From Tenodera sinensis (Eukaryota; Arthropoda; Insecta; Mantodea; Mantidae): DNA of 64,000 nt. Below, in pieces: positions 11,079 to 24,362 of this stretch. The position numbers and the translations under genes are program-made. Under the pieces are notes generated by a model. It saw nothing but the letters and a program-made list of their open reading frames with translations, was not told the DNA's origin and made no database searches. The first letter of the stretch is position 1. The number at the start of each line of letters is the position of its first letter. The stretch is taken from assembly GCA_030765045.1 (NCBI GenBank), contig CM060963.1, forward strand, positions 100,058,354-100,122,353. Reading direction: 5' to 3'.

Positions 11079-13295
11079 TAGGGCTAGGAAGTTCATGCAT
11101 TTGCATGTTTTTTCATAGGGGTTAAAAATGTATGTTTTTACATTATGTGCACGAATTATGAAATTTTCAGTTATTTGGACATGATTTTATGGTGCATATA
11201 ACTGCATATTTTCTTGATTTTTGATAAATGCATATTATTTCAATATTATAGCCCCTATATTGCATATTTTAATGATTGTTATGCTTTTTTATTATTTTTG
11301 TTTTTCCATCTGGATTATATTTTTCATATTGATAGTATTGCACATGATGATGCAACTCACGAGGTGACGAGAACTAATGCTGAGTCATGCTGTCATGCAG
11401 TGAATTCCCTGTTTCCATCCTTTCATTATATGTATGTGCGTAGAGAATAATCAGTGCGTTATCTGAGAGGTTTATATTAAGAAAGATAAAGTGCAGGTCA
11501 ACGTTTTGAGCAGCACAATTATAGTAACGCTTGCCTGCCCACCAGTAGTTGTGTCGTGGTCTTCAAACGTAACAGTGTTGTGAACGGTTTCCACCAGATT
11601 AAATTAGGCGTATAAAATGTTAAAAAGCTCTTCAAATGCCGAAAATAAAACCAACTTCGAGTGCTACATTAATTAATTTACAGAACAAGTTTTCGGGTGA
11701 TTTAATATCTCAGATAAATAATAGGGTACTATTTTGTAGAGTGTGTGAGAAAAATGTAGGGACTGAGAAAAAATTTCAAATAGTTCAGCACATAAACACA
11801 GCAAAACATAAGGAGAATTTAATCAGAAAACTCGCAAACAAAGAACTAGTTCAAAAACAATAGAGTGTTTAGGAAGTAGGGTTACTGAATTTTCCTATGA
11901 CTGTGCCAAGCATTTTTAGCTGCTGATATTCCTTTGTTCAAAATTAATTATCCGACATTTAAAAACTTTCTTGTCAGTGCACTCGACAATATATGCCTGG
12001 AGAAAGTTGACTGCGTAAGATTTATGTAGGACATTGGTACAATAGCGTATTGTCAAATATACAAAATGAATTAGCGTGTTAGTTTGTGTGGTTGTCCTGT
12101 TTTTGAAATTCCTGATTCTGAGCGCCGTTCTATTCCTAATATAATCGCGGCTGCTTTAAATAATGAACAAAAGACTACACCTTATCTTCTTAATGTGTAC
12201 GAATTGTGACAATGTAACTGTGACCCACTTTGTGATGGACTATTGCCATGTGGAATCAAATACGAGCGGTTACTTTTATTTGTTACTGATGCAGGTCCTT
12301 CTATGGTAAAATCAGGACAAACTCGGAAAGGTATTTTTCCAAACTTGTTTCATATAACTTGTTTGGCACACGCTTTTCATCGCATTTCTAAGACAATACG
12401 TGATTCTTTCCCATTAGTAGATAGTTTTGTGTCCAGCACAAAGAGAATTTTTGTTAAATTTCCTAAAAGAGTTAAGTTGTTTAGATCAAAAGCGCCTAAT
12501 ATCCGACTTCCTCCTGCACAAGTGTTAGCTCGATGGGGAATATGGGTCGATGCAGTTTTATATTATGCTGAGCACATAGCAATAGTCGAAGAGGTTATTA
12601 ATTCATTGGACTTTAACGATGCTTCATCAATAGAAGCTGTGCAAATTATTGTATCAGGCACTGGGTTAAAAGAGGATCTTAGTTTCATATCTGCCCATTT
12701 TTCTTTCTTACCAACAGCAATAATGGCATTGGAAGCTGTAGGATCTCCTTTGCATGAATCACTTACTGTATTTGAAAAAATAATATGTGATCTAAGTTCG
12801 GTTCCTGGTAGCATAGGACAAAAAGTGAAAGAGAAAGTGAATTATGTAATTTCAAACAACAACTGGTTATAAACAAATGTGCGATATTCGAAACATCCTC
12901 GAAAGAAAACCATCTGTCACACCAAGGGCCTTGATTCTCTCTGTGAAACAGTTAACATCATTTAAATATGCCCCGATAACATCTTGTGACGTGGAGAGAA
13001 GTTTTTCATGTTACAAAAGTATTTTGCGAGACAACAGACGATGTTTTACAGTTGAAAATGTGTGAAAAGTGTTGGTTGTGAACTGCAAATTAGCAGTTAA
13101 TAGTAGCAGCGGGACCACTTCTGCTTCAAGCTCTAAGGGATAAGGTAACTTTACTTGTTTATATTATACTAACTCGTCTTGTCTACTGCAAGGGGACATT
13201 AATTGTTTGAATTCAGTGGTGCATATTTCATGGCATATTTTCAAGTTTTTAAGAGCATATTTCAGTGTTTTTAGGGCATGAACTTCCCAGCCAAA
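11079..13295 (+). mobile_element. hAT DNA transposon, decayed, in an ATT microsatellite
   Basis: Terminal inverted repeats are visible: GGGCTAGGAAGTTCATG at 11081-11097, and CATGAACTTCCCAGCC at 13277-13292, whose reverse complement is GGCTGGGAAGTTCATG. Flanks are ATTATTAG (11071-11078) and ATTATTAT (13296-13303), compatible with the 8-bp target duplication of hAT elements although the setting is a simple repeat. GCATAT motifs cluster next to both ends (11194, 11204, 11230, 11262; 13221, 13233, 13255), as expected for subterminal transposase-binding sites. The coding part is broken (see 11636-13067). Confidence 0.82.
11636..13067 (+). pseudogene. hAT transposase with BED-like finger, broken
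   Basis: Three blocks in three different frames make up one hAT transposase. The first (11636-11863) starts MPKIKPTSSATL and contains C-x2-C (FCRVCEKN) and H-x4-H (QHINTAKH), a BED-type zinc finger as in CGGBP1-like proteins. The second (12243-12872, 209 residues) contains LLFVTDAGPSM, NLFHITCLAHAFHR and LARWGIWVDAVLYY, the hAT core. The third (12877-13065) has APITSCDVERSFSCYK and LRDNRRCF, the C-terminal hAT dimerisation region. Between the first and second block the frame is readable only with stops ('LAADIPLFKINYPTFKNFL', then stops). It is non-functional as an intact transposase. Confidence 0.88.
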
Positions 13296-13517
<222 letters not shown>

Positions 13518-13519
13518 TC

Positions 13520-16500
13520 TACTACTACTACACAGCACGTAGACCTTTAAGGAAAAAATGCACAGGCACATGTACACTGCTATGCTTCTAAATTTGAATC
13601 AACTTTTCCGAAAACTAATAATTACAACATAAAATTGTAATGCACTTAATGCATACTCATTACTTCTCAGCAATAAGACTGAGGCAGCCAAATTTTACTG
13701 AAAAAGAAGTAACCCCGCGGCGCAACGGCCATCTCTGGGCCTACCGCCCGGCCGCTGCGTCCCCTACAAGCGTCATGCAGTGTCAGAAGGTGGGACGTGG
13801 TTAGCGCCGGTATGCTATCTTCATAACCAGGGATCGTTACTTCTTAATCAAGTAACTTTTCAATTGGCCCCTCAGGAACATGATGATGCTGAATGTTCCT
13901 GGAAACCAACTTTGGCAGGTATATGAAATACATGTATGGCAATGCAAGGAACTTGATTTTACTGCATTCTTATAACATGAAAAACAGGAAGATAAATTGT
14001 CAACATTTGAAGAAATTTTGTGACTCATACTACTTAAAATATTTTAAATAGTATGAATATATTCACTATGAAGCTGAATTCTTTTATGAAGATAATTCAA
14101 AGCAGGTAATTTCAAAGTAAAGCGATGATTATACTTTGAAACAAGTAAGCTCAAAATTTAAAAATTTAACATTGTAGACACTTTCAGCACTATTTCTTCG
14201 TTAGGCCACTATAGGTGTTAGGCTTTGCATGAAAATCATTGAAATTTTGTGTTAATTTAATAAGAGTAAGTGATTGGAAATATTGATTTTCTTTGAAGGT
14301 AGAGAACACATTTCCTATAAAGTAATTTAAAATATTAGAAAATTAAATAAACGCAATTATTATTTATAATTTCTCTTTGTACATTTATTACTATAAAATG
14401 GACGCTATAGCTTATTAATGGAGCATACCTAGAGAATAATGAAGGAGTTATTAAATTTTACCTTAAAGTTATCAGCAATTATTCCGGAGAAACGTAATGA
14501 ATGTGGCATACATGCTATGTCCAAAATGAAGACACGTTGTATCAGTGCTAAACGATGAGACAGAAAAAGCTGTGGTAAATTGCACCAAGGGAGTGTGAAC
14601 AAAGTTTGTAAGCGGAAATAAGATATTCAAGTTGAAGTGTCCACGGAGCGGTAGCTCGGGTCGATACAATATGTGAAGCTACACAAGTGTGCTGGGTTGG
14701 CAGCCCCTACAGACACGTCTTGGCACGGAACAGACGACGGTTCCCCCCACTAAGAATTTATATCTCACATTCAAATAAATTTCACAAAGAAAGGAGAAGG
14801 GACGTGAATTTGGACGACATAGTAATACGTTTTTGCAACAGACATATTTTTTATTGGTCAGCAACGTCTGGGAAAACGAGGAATTCAGCAAGGATATGAT
14901 ATGAAGAAAACAGCATGCCCAAACTTTTATGACACAATAAAGAAGTCCACCAGAATTGGCTAATATTCCGTTGTATTTGCTGTTCTGCGCTTGTCATTCA
15001 TTTTATTTGTTCTGTAATGAAAATCAGAAATATCTTTTTGGGGGCAGTTCATTTGTTCTTCAGCAAGGCAGCAACATTCTATGAATAGTAAATGTCCTTA
15101 GCAGCTTATATCAGGATCTAGAGAAAAATTGGATAGCTTGATTGCACGTGATGTTGTAATCCATACAATATAAGGGTTTAGATGATCAATTCCTAGGAAT
15201 TGTTGCGAATGGAAGTTGATTATTCGCGTTTTAGTCAGGTACTCTTTGCAGGGATTTTCTCTCTTGACACTGGGAGCAACGGAGACGTGCTCTCTGACAA
15301 AACAGAGCTCCTAGGTATCTAGCGCAGGATGGTGCAGAAATTAGGAAGGAGTCTAAAATACGTCAGAATATTTTAGGTTCATGCCTCACTGCAGGACACA
15401 GTGTCACTTTCTCCATCTCTTTTATCCATCTGCATAGAAATGACTCGCTTTGTATAGGAACTATTTGATGTGGAAACATTTGAAAGTTGATTAAAATCTG
15501 TAAAAATTAAGATCAGATAGAATATTTCTTAGCCGAGGCCAGAGATTTTCAAACTTTAAAAAAGAAATACTGCAATGAAATGTATGCATAACTGCAAATC
15601 GGCGGGAACAAATAAACATGTTTATATATAAAATATAATTTTAGTCGTTGGAAGCGGAATATCTACGCCATAATGGAATCAAAGGAATGTCTGACGCCAT
15701 TCTAATGCATTTATATATAAGAAAGGAACCGTAAAATAGAATGCAACAAGATAGATACTCTTAAGCTAATTTTACAGCATAGGTACATCAAAAGTGTTGG
15801 TGGATCTAGAAATCGTTGAAGTTAAACCTTTTTAGTTAACATTTATTTGCAGCGGATTGAAACCTTTTTAAACCATCCTTGGTCCATTGACATGCGTGCA
15901 GGAATATTGTCATAAACTAAAACGATACTCGTTTAACAGCTACCGTTAAAAGTAAATAAACCCCTATAATTTATATACATCCATAAACTATCCAATCACA
16001 CCATGTAACTACGTTGATGATTAGGTACTTAATGATTTGAAGCTTCCCCGGCGTTGCGTTGGTTACCCATATATGACCTGGCTGTTGGCCAGAGAAACCA
16101 TCATCACATGTAGACAGGTTTGCAAAATGCAAGAGGTACATTGACGTAACACACTTGCATTATATCGGTTATTCTGGCATTTTTTAAATGACGAGAAAGC
16201 ACATGAAGGGTTAAGAGGAGATTTTATAAAATAAGAGATTTTAATTTTATAATTCTAAATTCATGATCCATCGTCTCGAACCATTTATATCAAGCTAAAA
16301 TTTTTATGAATGACTTCTTAGTACTTTGAACTACTTTTATACAGTAATTTTATGCATTAAGCAAGATAGTATTATTTTCTTAATTATACCATATTTTGTT
16401 GAAATTTATCAGCAATTAAATGTTGAAAAAACGTAACCAAGTATGGTATTAATATCACAGTGAACGTGTAAGAGGTGGTAAAATTTAATTTAGCCAACTT

Positions 16501-16998
16501 CAGTGGCTTGATGAAGTAGGTCATTTAAACCTCATGGATTGGGGGCACAGAAATTATTGGACTTAAAAGCAATGTTAATTTGTAGAACAATTATTATTTA
16601 TTTATGCCAGAAAACTTACTGCTGGTATTTTTTCAAGCCTGTGTGGGCAATTTTTAAGAGCTGGAATCAGATAAGCGGAAGATCCGTGGTTCAAATCCCG
16701 GTCATGGCATTAAATTTTTCAGTTCCGATTCCATTTCTTGTATAGAAAACCTTACCGTAAGAGATGGACTAACGATTATCAATCTAGTTGAAAATGTCTA
16801 GTAGTTATGCTTTTTTTTTTTGTGAAGTAGTGCAGAAGTCACAATTCAAAATGACAAATGCAATATAATTTTTAAAATATACTTTAAATATAAGTATTTT
16901 GCCTACAACGACTAAATATACATAAAGTTAAAGAGGAAATACCAATTAATAACAACGAATAAAAATCAAAATTGCTATTTTTTCTGAATTTTTATATA
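13520..16998. other. AT-rich sequence, mostly unrecognised
   Basis: A GC-rich patch at 13712-13770 ('CCCCGCGGCGCAACGG', 'CCGCCCGGCCGCTGCG') looks like a repeat remnant. A near-perfect palindrome of about 28 bases centred near 14042 (ATACTACTTAAAATATTTTA...) could fold as a hairpin. Frames at 14679-14899 are open on both strands but match nothing I know. 'TAAGCGGAAGATCCGTGGTTCAAATCCCGG' in two halves at 16670-16705 has a B-box-like core. Confidence 0.45.
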
Positions 16999-17008
16999 AT
17001 GTTAATTT

Positions 17009-17875
17009 TGTTTTCTCTACTTCGTATAGTAAGTTGGGGAATTATTGTATTCGACCCAAAAATTCGATGTAGAGATTTCACCGCAAATATGTTTTGAGGT
17101 ACCCTGAACCAATAAAAAAATAAAAAAAAGAAAACGGTTCGTGTGTGCATGTACGTATGTCTGACTGACTGTCTGTCTGCCTGCGAACAGCATAACTCAA
17201 ATGAAAAGTTGGTAAAAGCCCAAAGTTAGTATTTAAGTTTGATATCTTTCAAGGCTGCGACACAAAGATTTAGAAAAAAATTCTTGCACCCTCAACTACC
17301 ATTCACTTTGAAAAAGTTTCCAGAATTTTGTTCTTCTGAAAAATGACTCCAACAATTTTGATTAAAATGCCATATGTTTAAGATATTTTTATGGCAAACG
17401 AAATGTATACCTACGAGTATTTTGAATTTTCTGGCTATAGCCCATGTAGTGCTGTTTAATCTTGATAACTAGTAAACCGTAAGAGAAAGACCAAATTTTA
17501 CTATACAACAAATTTAGATCTCGATAACACACACAAGCAATGTTCAAATGGCTTTTTTGTGGAGTGAACCATTTCGGAGATATTTATTTGTGTGAGTTTT
17601 GCAATACTTAAACTTGTCTCAAATTGTAGGTCGTTATTCACTTTTTATCTCTTGGTCGTGTAAAGAGAATGGAATTTCAAAAATTTTAAATAGCTGACTA
17701 TCGCACAAAGCCTACTGAATTCCTATATTCCCCTTGCACATACAAGGAAACAAGCAGTAAGATAATATCTGCAAATGTTTATCTCGACTAACATGAAACA
17801 GATAGCGGAATAAGAGTTTGTAAGAATAGTTAATACAAGAGAAGAGAAAGTCATGTGAGCGCCACACATCCGTTT
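17009..17875 (+). repeat. Family A dispersed repeat
   Basis: It starts TTTTCTCTACTTCGTATAG and proceeds through all family A landmarks ('CACCGCAAATATG', 'CATAACTCAAATG', 'GAATTTTCTGGCTATAGCCC', 'GTGAACCATTTCGG') to 'AGAGAAAGTCATGTGAGCGCC'. It has short internal deletions. The TG tract is reduced to 'GTGTGTGCATGTACGTATG'. Confidence 0.85.
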
Positions 17876-17889
17876 CTTTTAAGATTATC

Positions 17890-18115
17890 ATCCTTTAAAC
17901 AGGTAAGCCATGTCGGGCAATGAACCCTGAAATAGGTGAAACTTGTATATTCAAGTGAGCATGGTGTCCTTAGAGCTTAGAATTGCCCTATTTTTAAGGC
18001 AAAGTAAAATCCCGAAAAAAGACTTATCCAAGTAGGACCTCCCTCCGAGATTGAATTCTGGACCTTTTAAAATGAGGCAGGTACGCTACCACCATACCAG
18101 TTGGTGGACAAAGCT
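17890..18115 (-). repeat. tRNA-derived SINE, minus strand
   Basis: The minus strand begins 'CCAACTGGTATGGTGGTAGC' (A-box side), then 'CCAGAATTCAATCTCGGAGG' (B-box side), followed by a body. The tRNA-like head is degenerate and the 3' limit is uncertain. Confidence 0.5.
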
Positions 18116-18671
18116 CATTCGCTTTGCGAAAGTGACCACAGGCAGCGCGGCCTCTAAAGCAATTCCACAACATCTGGTCATTTAAAACTCTATGGAACCA
18201 TGCCACTGGCTGCATGTGCTACATGAAATACTCTCTCTAATAGTGGTTTCTTTGTTAATGAAGCACGTGGAGCATATCGCCAAGAGTGAAACACGCGTGT
18301 ATCAGATCAGAGATAATAAGGCATCCCACTCTTTAACACCGATCAATAAGCTCCTTTACAACACAAAGGATAGTTAGCGAACTTCCCTGTTCATAAATTT
18401 AGTTAGCTTGTTATTATTGCAAAATTGGCTCTGGTAGCTTGGGAAGATCTCGTTTGACAGTTTCCAAACTTAAATTGAGTTGTTGTTCTATGTTGACGTT
18501 ACGCACCCACTGCTTGCTTCCTTTCTAATAACTCCAATTGTAGCAGCTATGCCGTTCCAATATTCCACTGTTATTCTTAGCCTCTTAGGGTTCTAATTTT
18601 CGCCTCAACGCTTACATTCAGTGACATTATTAACGTGCCGTATGGAGCGCCTAAGTTTTTAAAAGATATCC

Positions 18672-19395
18672 ATTTTTACTTTCTCTACTACGTACATAGT
18701 AAGCATGGGAAGTATTTGTTCCACTCAAAAATTCGGTGTAGAGATGTCACCGGAAATATGTTTTGAGGCCCCCTGAATAAAAAAAAAACATTTTTAGGAA
18801 AAGGTCCGTGTGTGTGTTTGTGTATGCGTGTGTGTGTTTCGAAAACTTATTTTTTCAAAAATGGCTCTAACGATTTGAATTAAAATTCTATATGTTTATG
18901 GGAAATGAAATGTCTATTCTGAATTTTCTGGCTATACCCCATGTAGTCCTGTTAACTCTTGCCGATTTTTGCATACTGATAAAACATAAGAGATAGACCA
19001 AATATTTCTGTGTAAAAAATGTAGATCTGTCAAAACACAGTTTATACTTAATGCATTATTTTGTGGAGTGAACCATTTCGGAAATGTTCCTTGTTATTTT
19101 TGTGAGTGTTGCAGTACTTATACTTTACTCAAATGGAAGGTCGTTATTCATTTTATCTCTTGGCAGTGCAAAGAGAACGGAATTTAAAGCCTTCATACAG
19201 CGACCAGCTTTAAAAGATTGGACTATCGCTCAAAGCCTACTGTATTCCCATATTTCCCTTGCGCCTACAAGAAAATTAGCAATAAGATAATTTCTGCAAA
19301 TGTTTACCTCCACTAAATGAAGAAGATAAAGGAATGAGAGTTTGTAAAAATAGTACAAGAGTAGAGAAAGTTCTGTAAATGCAACGCATAAGGTA
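18672..19395 (+). repeat. Family A dispersed repeat, internally shortened
   Basis: It starts TTTTTACTTTCTCTACTACG and ends 'GTAGAGAAAGTTCTGTAAATGCAACGCATAAGG' in two halves. About 150 bases just after the TG stretch (the 'CATAACTC...CTTTCAAGG' part) are missing compared with the copies at 7557 and 51238. Confidence 0.83.
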
Positions 19396-19412
19396 TGTTG
19401 TCTATTGTTGCT

Positions 19413-19685
19413 CTCTTTCTTTCTTTCCTTCTTTCTTTCTCTCTTTTTTCTTTCTTTCTTTCTCTCTCTCTCTCTCTCCTTTGCTCCATAACAGAGAACC
19501 GTTCATTCCGTCAAGTGCTCCATCATCACCTTTCCTTTCATCCATTTCGCCCTCATTGTACATCTCCTTCTTCGTTATCACTGACTATCCTTGCTGGCTC
19601 TCTCTGACGCAGAGTTTGTCTGCTCCTCGACAGACATCTGACCCCTTGCGCTAACTTGTAAGTCTTGGAGGATGTAAGCCGTCCA
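19413..19685 (+). repeat. CT-rich tract and SINE-like body
   Basis: A (CTTT)n/(CT)n tract (19413-19480) runs into 'TCCATCATCACCTTTCC', 'TCCATTTCGCCCTCATT' and 'CTCCTCGACAGACATCTG'. These resemble the insert at 59105-59360, so a shared SINE body family is likely. No intact head is seen. Confidence 0.45.
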
Positions 19686-19849
19686 CGCGAGGAGGGTAAA
19701 CCGAGGAAGAAATACAAGAATATGTTTTATTTATATCAATGGCAGCAACTTCATAATAGTTCTTTAATTCAAACTCTCATTGGTCCTTTCTCCGAAATTC
19801 AGTAATATTCATAAGATAGAACCAAAACCATCCTGGTAACCAAGTGAGG

Positions 19850-20400
19850 TGGTTGGTTCTATGGCAACGTTCCGAAGTCCTGAACCATTTTTTTTTTTTT
19901 TTTTTTTTTGGGGGGGGGGGGGTTGGTTCACTAGGCGCGAATGCTGGTAAGGACAGGTAATCCCCGAATTTCCTAACCATCCATTTTCACCTCACTTCTC
20001 ATTTCACTTCATCTTTCTTTCATCTGCTGGAATATTCAGGGTTTACATGTGTTAAGAGTTTCGGAGTGCACGGTAGATGCTTGCTCTCGTCCTTCGGATC
20101 GACGGAGGTCTCAGAGTCTCGCCACCCAGGAGACCTTGAGACTGCAGGGGGAAGAAGAGCCGGAGTACGAACTGCCACCGGGGAATTCATATCTTTACCT
20201 GTTAGGAACCCTGTCCTATGTCGTCCGGCCACCCTTCGTATGCTCTCATCTCATCCTTCCCTCCCGGAGAGCACGGGTACAAACGATCTTCTTCAGGTCA
20301 AGGTGGCGAGTCCCCCCTCCGAACCTTGGCATACCTCATTATTTTGGTAGGGCATACCTAGACCAGCCAGTTGTTTTATCATGTCTGTGGATGTGAATAG
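19850..20400 (+). repeat. Long SINE-like GC-rich repeat
   Basis: The segment contains 'GGCGCGAATGCTGG', 'CTGTTAGGAACC' and 'CATCCTTCCCTCCCGGAG', shared in order with the longer tRNA-headed repeat at 35375-35890. A run of about 22 T followed by 12 G interrupts its 5' part. Frames in both strands across it are open only because of composition. Confidence 0.5.
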
Positions 20401-21462
20401 AGTTGGCCCAGGTTAAACAAGGAGGTAGAAGTGGTGGCGGTGACGGTGGTGGTCGAAGAAATGTATAGCTAAGGGCTGAGTAACTGGTGCTCACTGAGCG
20501 CAGCCTGCTCATAGCCTTGCGTTAATAACTGTATGTTTAGCAGGTAAAAAAAGATTATGGTCGCTCAAGGTATTCCGTGAGTCGCCCAGGCCCTGCCCTA
20601 ATGTGAGACCCGTTCTATAATTTCTCGAAATACATTACTATTCTCAGTTTTGGTCCTTTTCTCTGGATTAGCTGGCGCGTTCTCCCAGAGTTAGTATTTT
20701 CGAACTTAATATGCCTCTGCCCCGAAACGAAAAGAGCCGAAGTGTTTAGTTAAAGATAAGGCTTCGCCCATAAACTAATCAGGGAGTCTACATGAGTGTA
20801 ACAATACAGGATGGAAGGGGTCATTACATTCCTTCCAATATGTGTTTCATAGAAGCATTACAAACAAAAAAGTCCAATGGCATATTGTTCTTTGATCAGT
20901 CGATTTCGAAAAAAATAAATAGCTTTTAATCCAAAGTGGATGCCCAATTCCACAAGAATGTACGAAGATAACAGTTTGTTACTTGTAAGATGTGCAGAGT
21001 AGCTTATTTCTAACATAGCTTCGGTAGTAATTATGGGTTACGAAATAATCACTTAAAGACGCGAAGGAATACTCCGAGCTGCTCTTTCAGACGTGCAGTA
21101 AGTGGACAACGTTGCGTTGAGGTTGGTCAGGGAATTGACCTGGTTTGTGGATATAAACAGGTCGGACGCTTTCGTTTTCGTGTAATGTTTTGGGACCTAA
21201 CTCTTGTGATTGGCCTCCACTCAAACAGTAAACACGGCAGCGTATGAGTTTGTTTTCAAGACGCACAGTTACGGTGTTCGTTTATGTACTGAACTGGGGA
21301 AAGTAATCACCCACACAATATGCGAGGTTGTTTTTGACAAAACTAAAATATCTCCGTAGGAAATGGTCAGAGACAGAAACATAAGATACAAAATGTGTTC
21401 CAAATAGTGAGATCTATCGCCGGTTTAAACTGATGTAATGACTTCCCTTCCACCCGGTATAT
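20401..21462. other. Unrecognised sequence
   Basis: No ORF, tRNA head or repeat family from this window was recognised, apart from a purine-rich start (GGTGGCGGTGACGGTGGTGG near 20440). Confidence 0.4.
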
Positions 21463-21900
21463 CCAGTACAATTATTATTGTTAATAAAGAACCATTTCGT
21501 CGAAAACATTTGTGTCAAATATTTGGAGCCATCTATGTTCTTGACGAATCGATATGAATGCTTTATTGTTTAAATAACTCACGCAAACACTGTAACAATT
21601 CTGTAGTGCATTTCTACCTTAATTCGAATGAATTTAGTTGCAATTTAATGTTAACGTGACGTTGCCTAATCCCTCTCGGAAATTAAACTTTACATGACAT
21701 TCTAACATTAAATTGTGAGCAAATTCACTCGAATTAAGGTAGAAATGCATTACGGCATTGTTCACACAATGTTTGCGCTATAGTCAGTGAAGTATTAAAT
21801 TATTTGTATTCATTCGTCAAGAAGCTCGATGGCTCCAAATATTTGACACAAATTCTATTTTTTCGGCGAAACGGTTCTTCATTAACAATAACTGTATTGG
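21463..21900. mobile_element. 438-bp foldback (inverted-repeat) element
   Basis: The left half (from CCAGTACAATTATTATTG) and the right half (to ACAATAACTGTATTGG) are inverted copies across almost their whole length. Landmarks TTTGTGTCAAATATTTGGAG, TTCTTGACGAAT and TGCATTTCTACCTTAATTCG each recur reversed on the right. The centre is near 21680. It has no coding potential; it is either a MITE/foldback transposon or a rearranged palindrome. The phrase 'TTCCACCCGGTATAT' is repeated directly just outside both ends (about 21450 and 21961). Confidence 0.75.
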
Positions 21901-24360
21901 AAATATTTGTTGCAGTCGCCATGTGGAATTCCTGGTTAATGTATGGCCGAAGTAGTATCTTCCACCCGGTATATAATAGAAATACAAGTGGAAATGTATA
22001 TATTAACACTCCATTCACCTTGTAGATAAAAACATAGAGAAGCGAAGCCTTACTTAACAGTCAGATTATTGGGAATAATGCCTTAATTCCATTCGAATAT
22101 GGACCTCCGTTACAATTGGATTATCTCAGTAGGTTTGAGCAAATTTTATTGTCAGAGCCTGGCATGGAAATACGAGCGACATCAGCACTTACTAGTTAAC
22201 AAAGTTTGCGATGGTTCGAGTATCAATTCAGCTTTATTGGAATTGTTTCTTTTGTGGGGTAATCGGCTTTGTAACTAAAATATAGGAATATAATAAATTA
22301 TGTACATACAAAATGCACATACACTATTATTGCCTTTTACACAGAAGTGATACTCAGCAAAAGTCAACATTCAAGAGTTAGTTCCAGAAGAAATAGGTAC
22401 CTAAAAACTACACCAAGTAGTAAAATAAAATATTTTCTCACACTAAAGTAGATATTTTCCACTTTTCTACTTGTGTTATTCCTTATAGTTTCGACTTATC
22501 AACGAGTCATTTAGAGACACCCTCAGAAAATTACGAAGACCTACTGCAACTTGCATTTAAAGTTCAGACATAAACATTTATTTTAAGGTTCAGTTCTGTA
22601 AGCCTTTCAAATAGTTATGTTTCCCACGATACACCATATTTGTGCCGAATTTTGCTCATGGCATTAATTGAATTGCAATTGGCAATAGTGACCCAAGTTC
22701 CAAAATCACAAACTGAGATATCTCTTTATAAATATTTTTCCTATTAAAGCTGTGTAATTGCTATCTTTAAAACTGTTGTTAGATGACAGTATATTGGAGC
22801 TTTGCGTAAATATTTTTTGCTATGCTAGAATAGACTTATCCGGAACTAGTGAAGTGGTATCTCATTATTTCCATGTTGGCGCTTGGATCACTGCTGCTAA
22901 TCGCGGTCTAATTAATTCCGCAACAGTAAGTATTTTCTACTTCATTAACCTATACAGTTTAATCTCAGCTTTAATTTACGTAGTTTACTAACACTGATGT
23001 GGACTCGCATTGATATTCATGTATATTAAAGCTATTACTACTGTATCTTCAGGAATTTTTTATTATGTTTTGATTTTGATTATTAGATAGGTTTAGTCGT
23101 TTTATTATTTTATGCCATTTTTTGTTTTTAAGTCATTTTGTTCGATTTTGCATCATTATTTTGTCATTTTATTGGCTTTTGTATCTTTGTTTGAGTTTAG
23201 ATTTGTGTACAGTTTTATATTGCTGACATTTTGCATAGGGATACATTTTCAAACATCATAAATGTCACTATCTAACTGAGAAATAAGAGTTATTCTGTAC
23301 ATCCTTTACTCGCATTCTTGCATATTCAATGGCAAGTCTAGAAAGATTGAATGTGGGTGAAGGGTGGCCATTGTCAGGGGAGCAGGTATCGTAGTTATGA
23401 AATCAGATTCAAGTCCCAATCTAGGTACCAATGAGATAGATCCGGTGTTTTATTACTTCCAGTTAATAAATGTCCTGGTCCTTATTTCGTGCAATAAGCT
23501 CTAAATTCCTTTTCGTTCAAATCATAATTTAATTATTGGGATGCTAAATTTCTTAAGATCTCCTTCAAAAACAATTTTCTTGCATACAGATTATTCAAAC
23601 AAACGTAGAACAAATGTATGTTTTAAATGAATTTCTAAATTAACTGATTATTCTTATAGTTTAACCCTGGTCGACTCCCAAGATACCTTGAGCGATCTTC
23701 ATTTTTAGCTGCTACACATACAATTATCAGTGCAATGCCGTGAGCAGGTTGCACTCAGGGGGTTCCAGTTGTCCAGACCTGTATAATTGCTTGTTCAGCT
23801 TTATAGCAGTTCTAGCAAAGTACAAATTACTTTAGAATTTCCTGTACCCCAGTTTTAATAAACTATGTAAATAAATATCAGCTTCACATAATTTTTGTGA
23901 ATTTTTTTATCATTCAAATTTGTTAACGAAGAAGACGTAAAAGCATGTTCTTAATATAGAGAGGAAGAAATTTGAGTTCATATTCTGGCAAATTGTACTA
24001 AGGCAGAACAACTGAGGGAAAATATCTGTCAGATTCCTTTGTTAATTCAAAGAGATGATTACAGCTGGTTAAATCTTGCCATTGAGAAGGGCGGGGGCGA
24101 TTGCTACAGGTTTATAAAAGTGATGCAGCCTGATCGGTTAGTAAGGGTGGACGGGAAGAATGGCAGTGGGAGGGTTAATGCCTTAGGGGCGGATATGGAG
24201 TTTGATTTATAAACAATATCATGTGTACGCGTGTTTTATATTTCTTTGTTCTTTCCTTCCTTTGTGTTGGTTCCTTTGCTTTTTTCAGTTTCCATATCAA
24301 ACATTAACTTTAAACTTCAGTGTGACGAAAATATACTACGTAGACTACATGTATTATATA
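21901..24360. other. AT-rich sequence, nothing recognised
   Basis: No supported gene. A weak tRNA-like head ('GGTGGCCATTGTCAGGGG', then 'GATTCAAGTCCC') lies at about 23363-23425, probably a SINE remnant. An ORF of 77 residues at 22758-22991 has no recognisable domain. Confidence 0.4.
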
Positions 24361-24362
24361 TC

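Noticed and set aside
14679..14899. Opposed 70-residue frames as a coding exon
   Set aside because: No domain, no splice pair, and openness on both strands suggests composition rather than coding.
20049..20396. Overlapping frames of 94 to 115 residues
   Set aside because: They arise from GC-rich SINE-like sequence shared with 35375-35890, where the frames differ.
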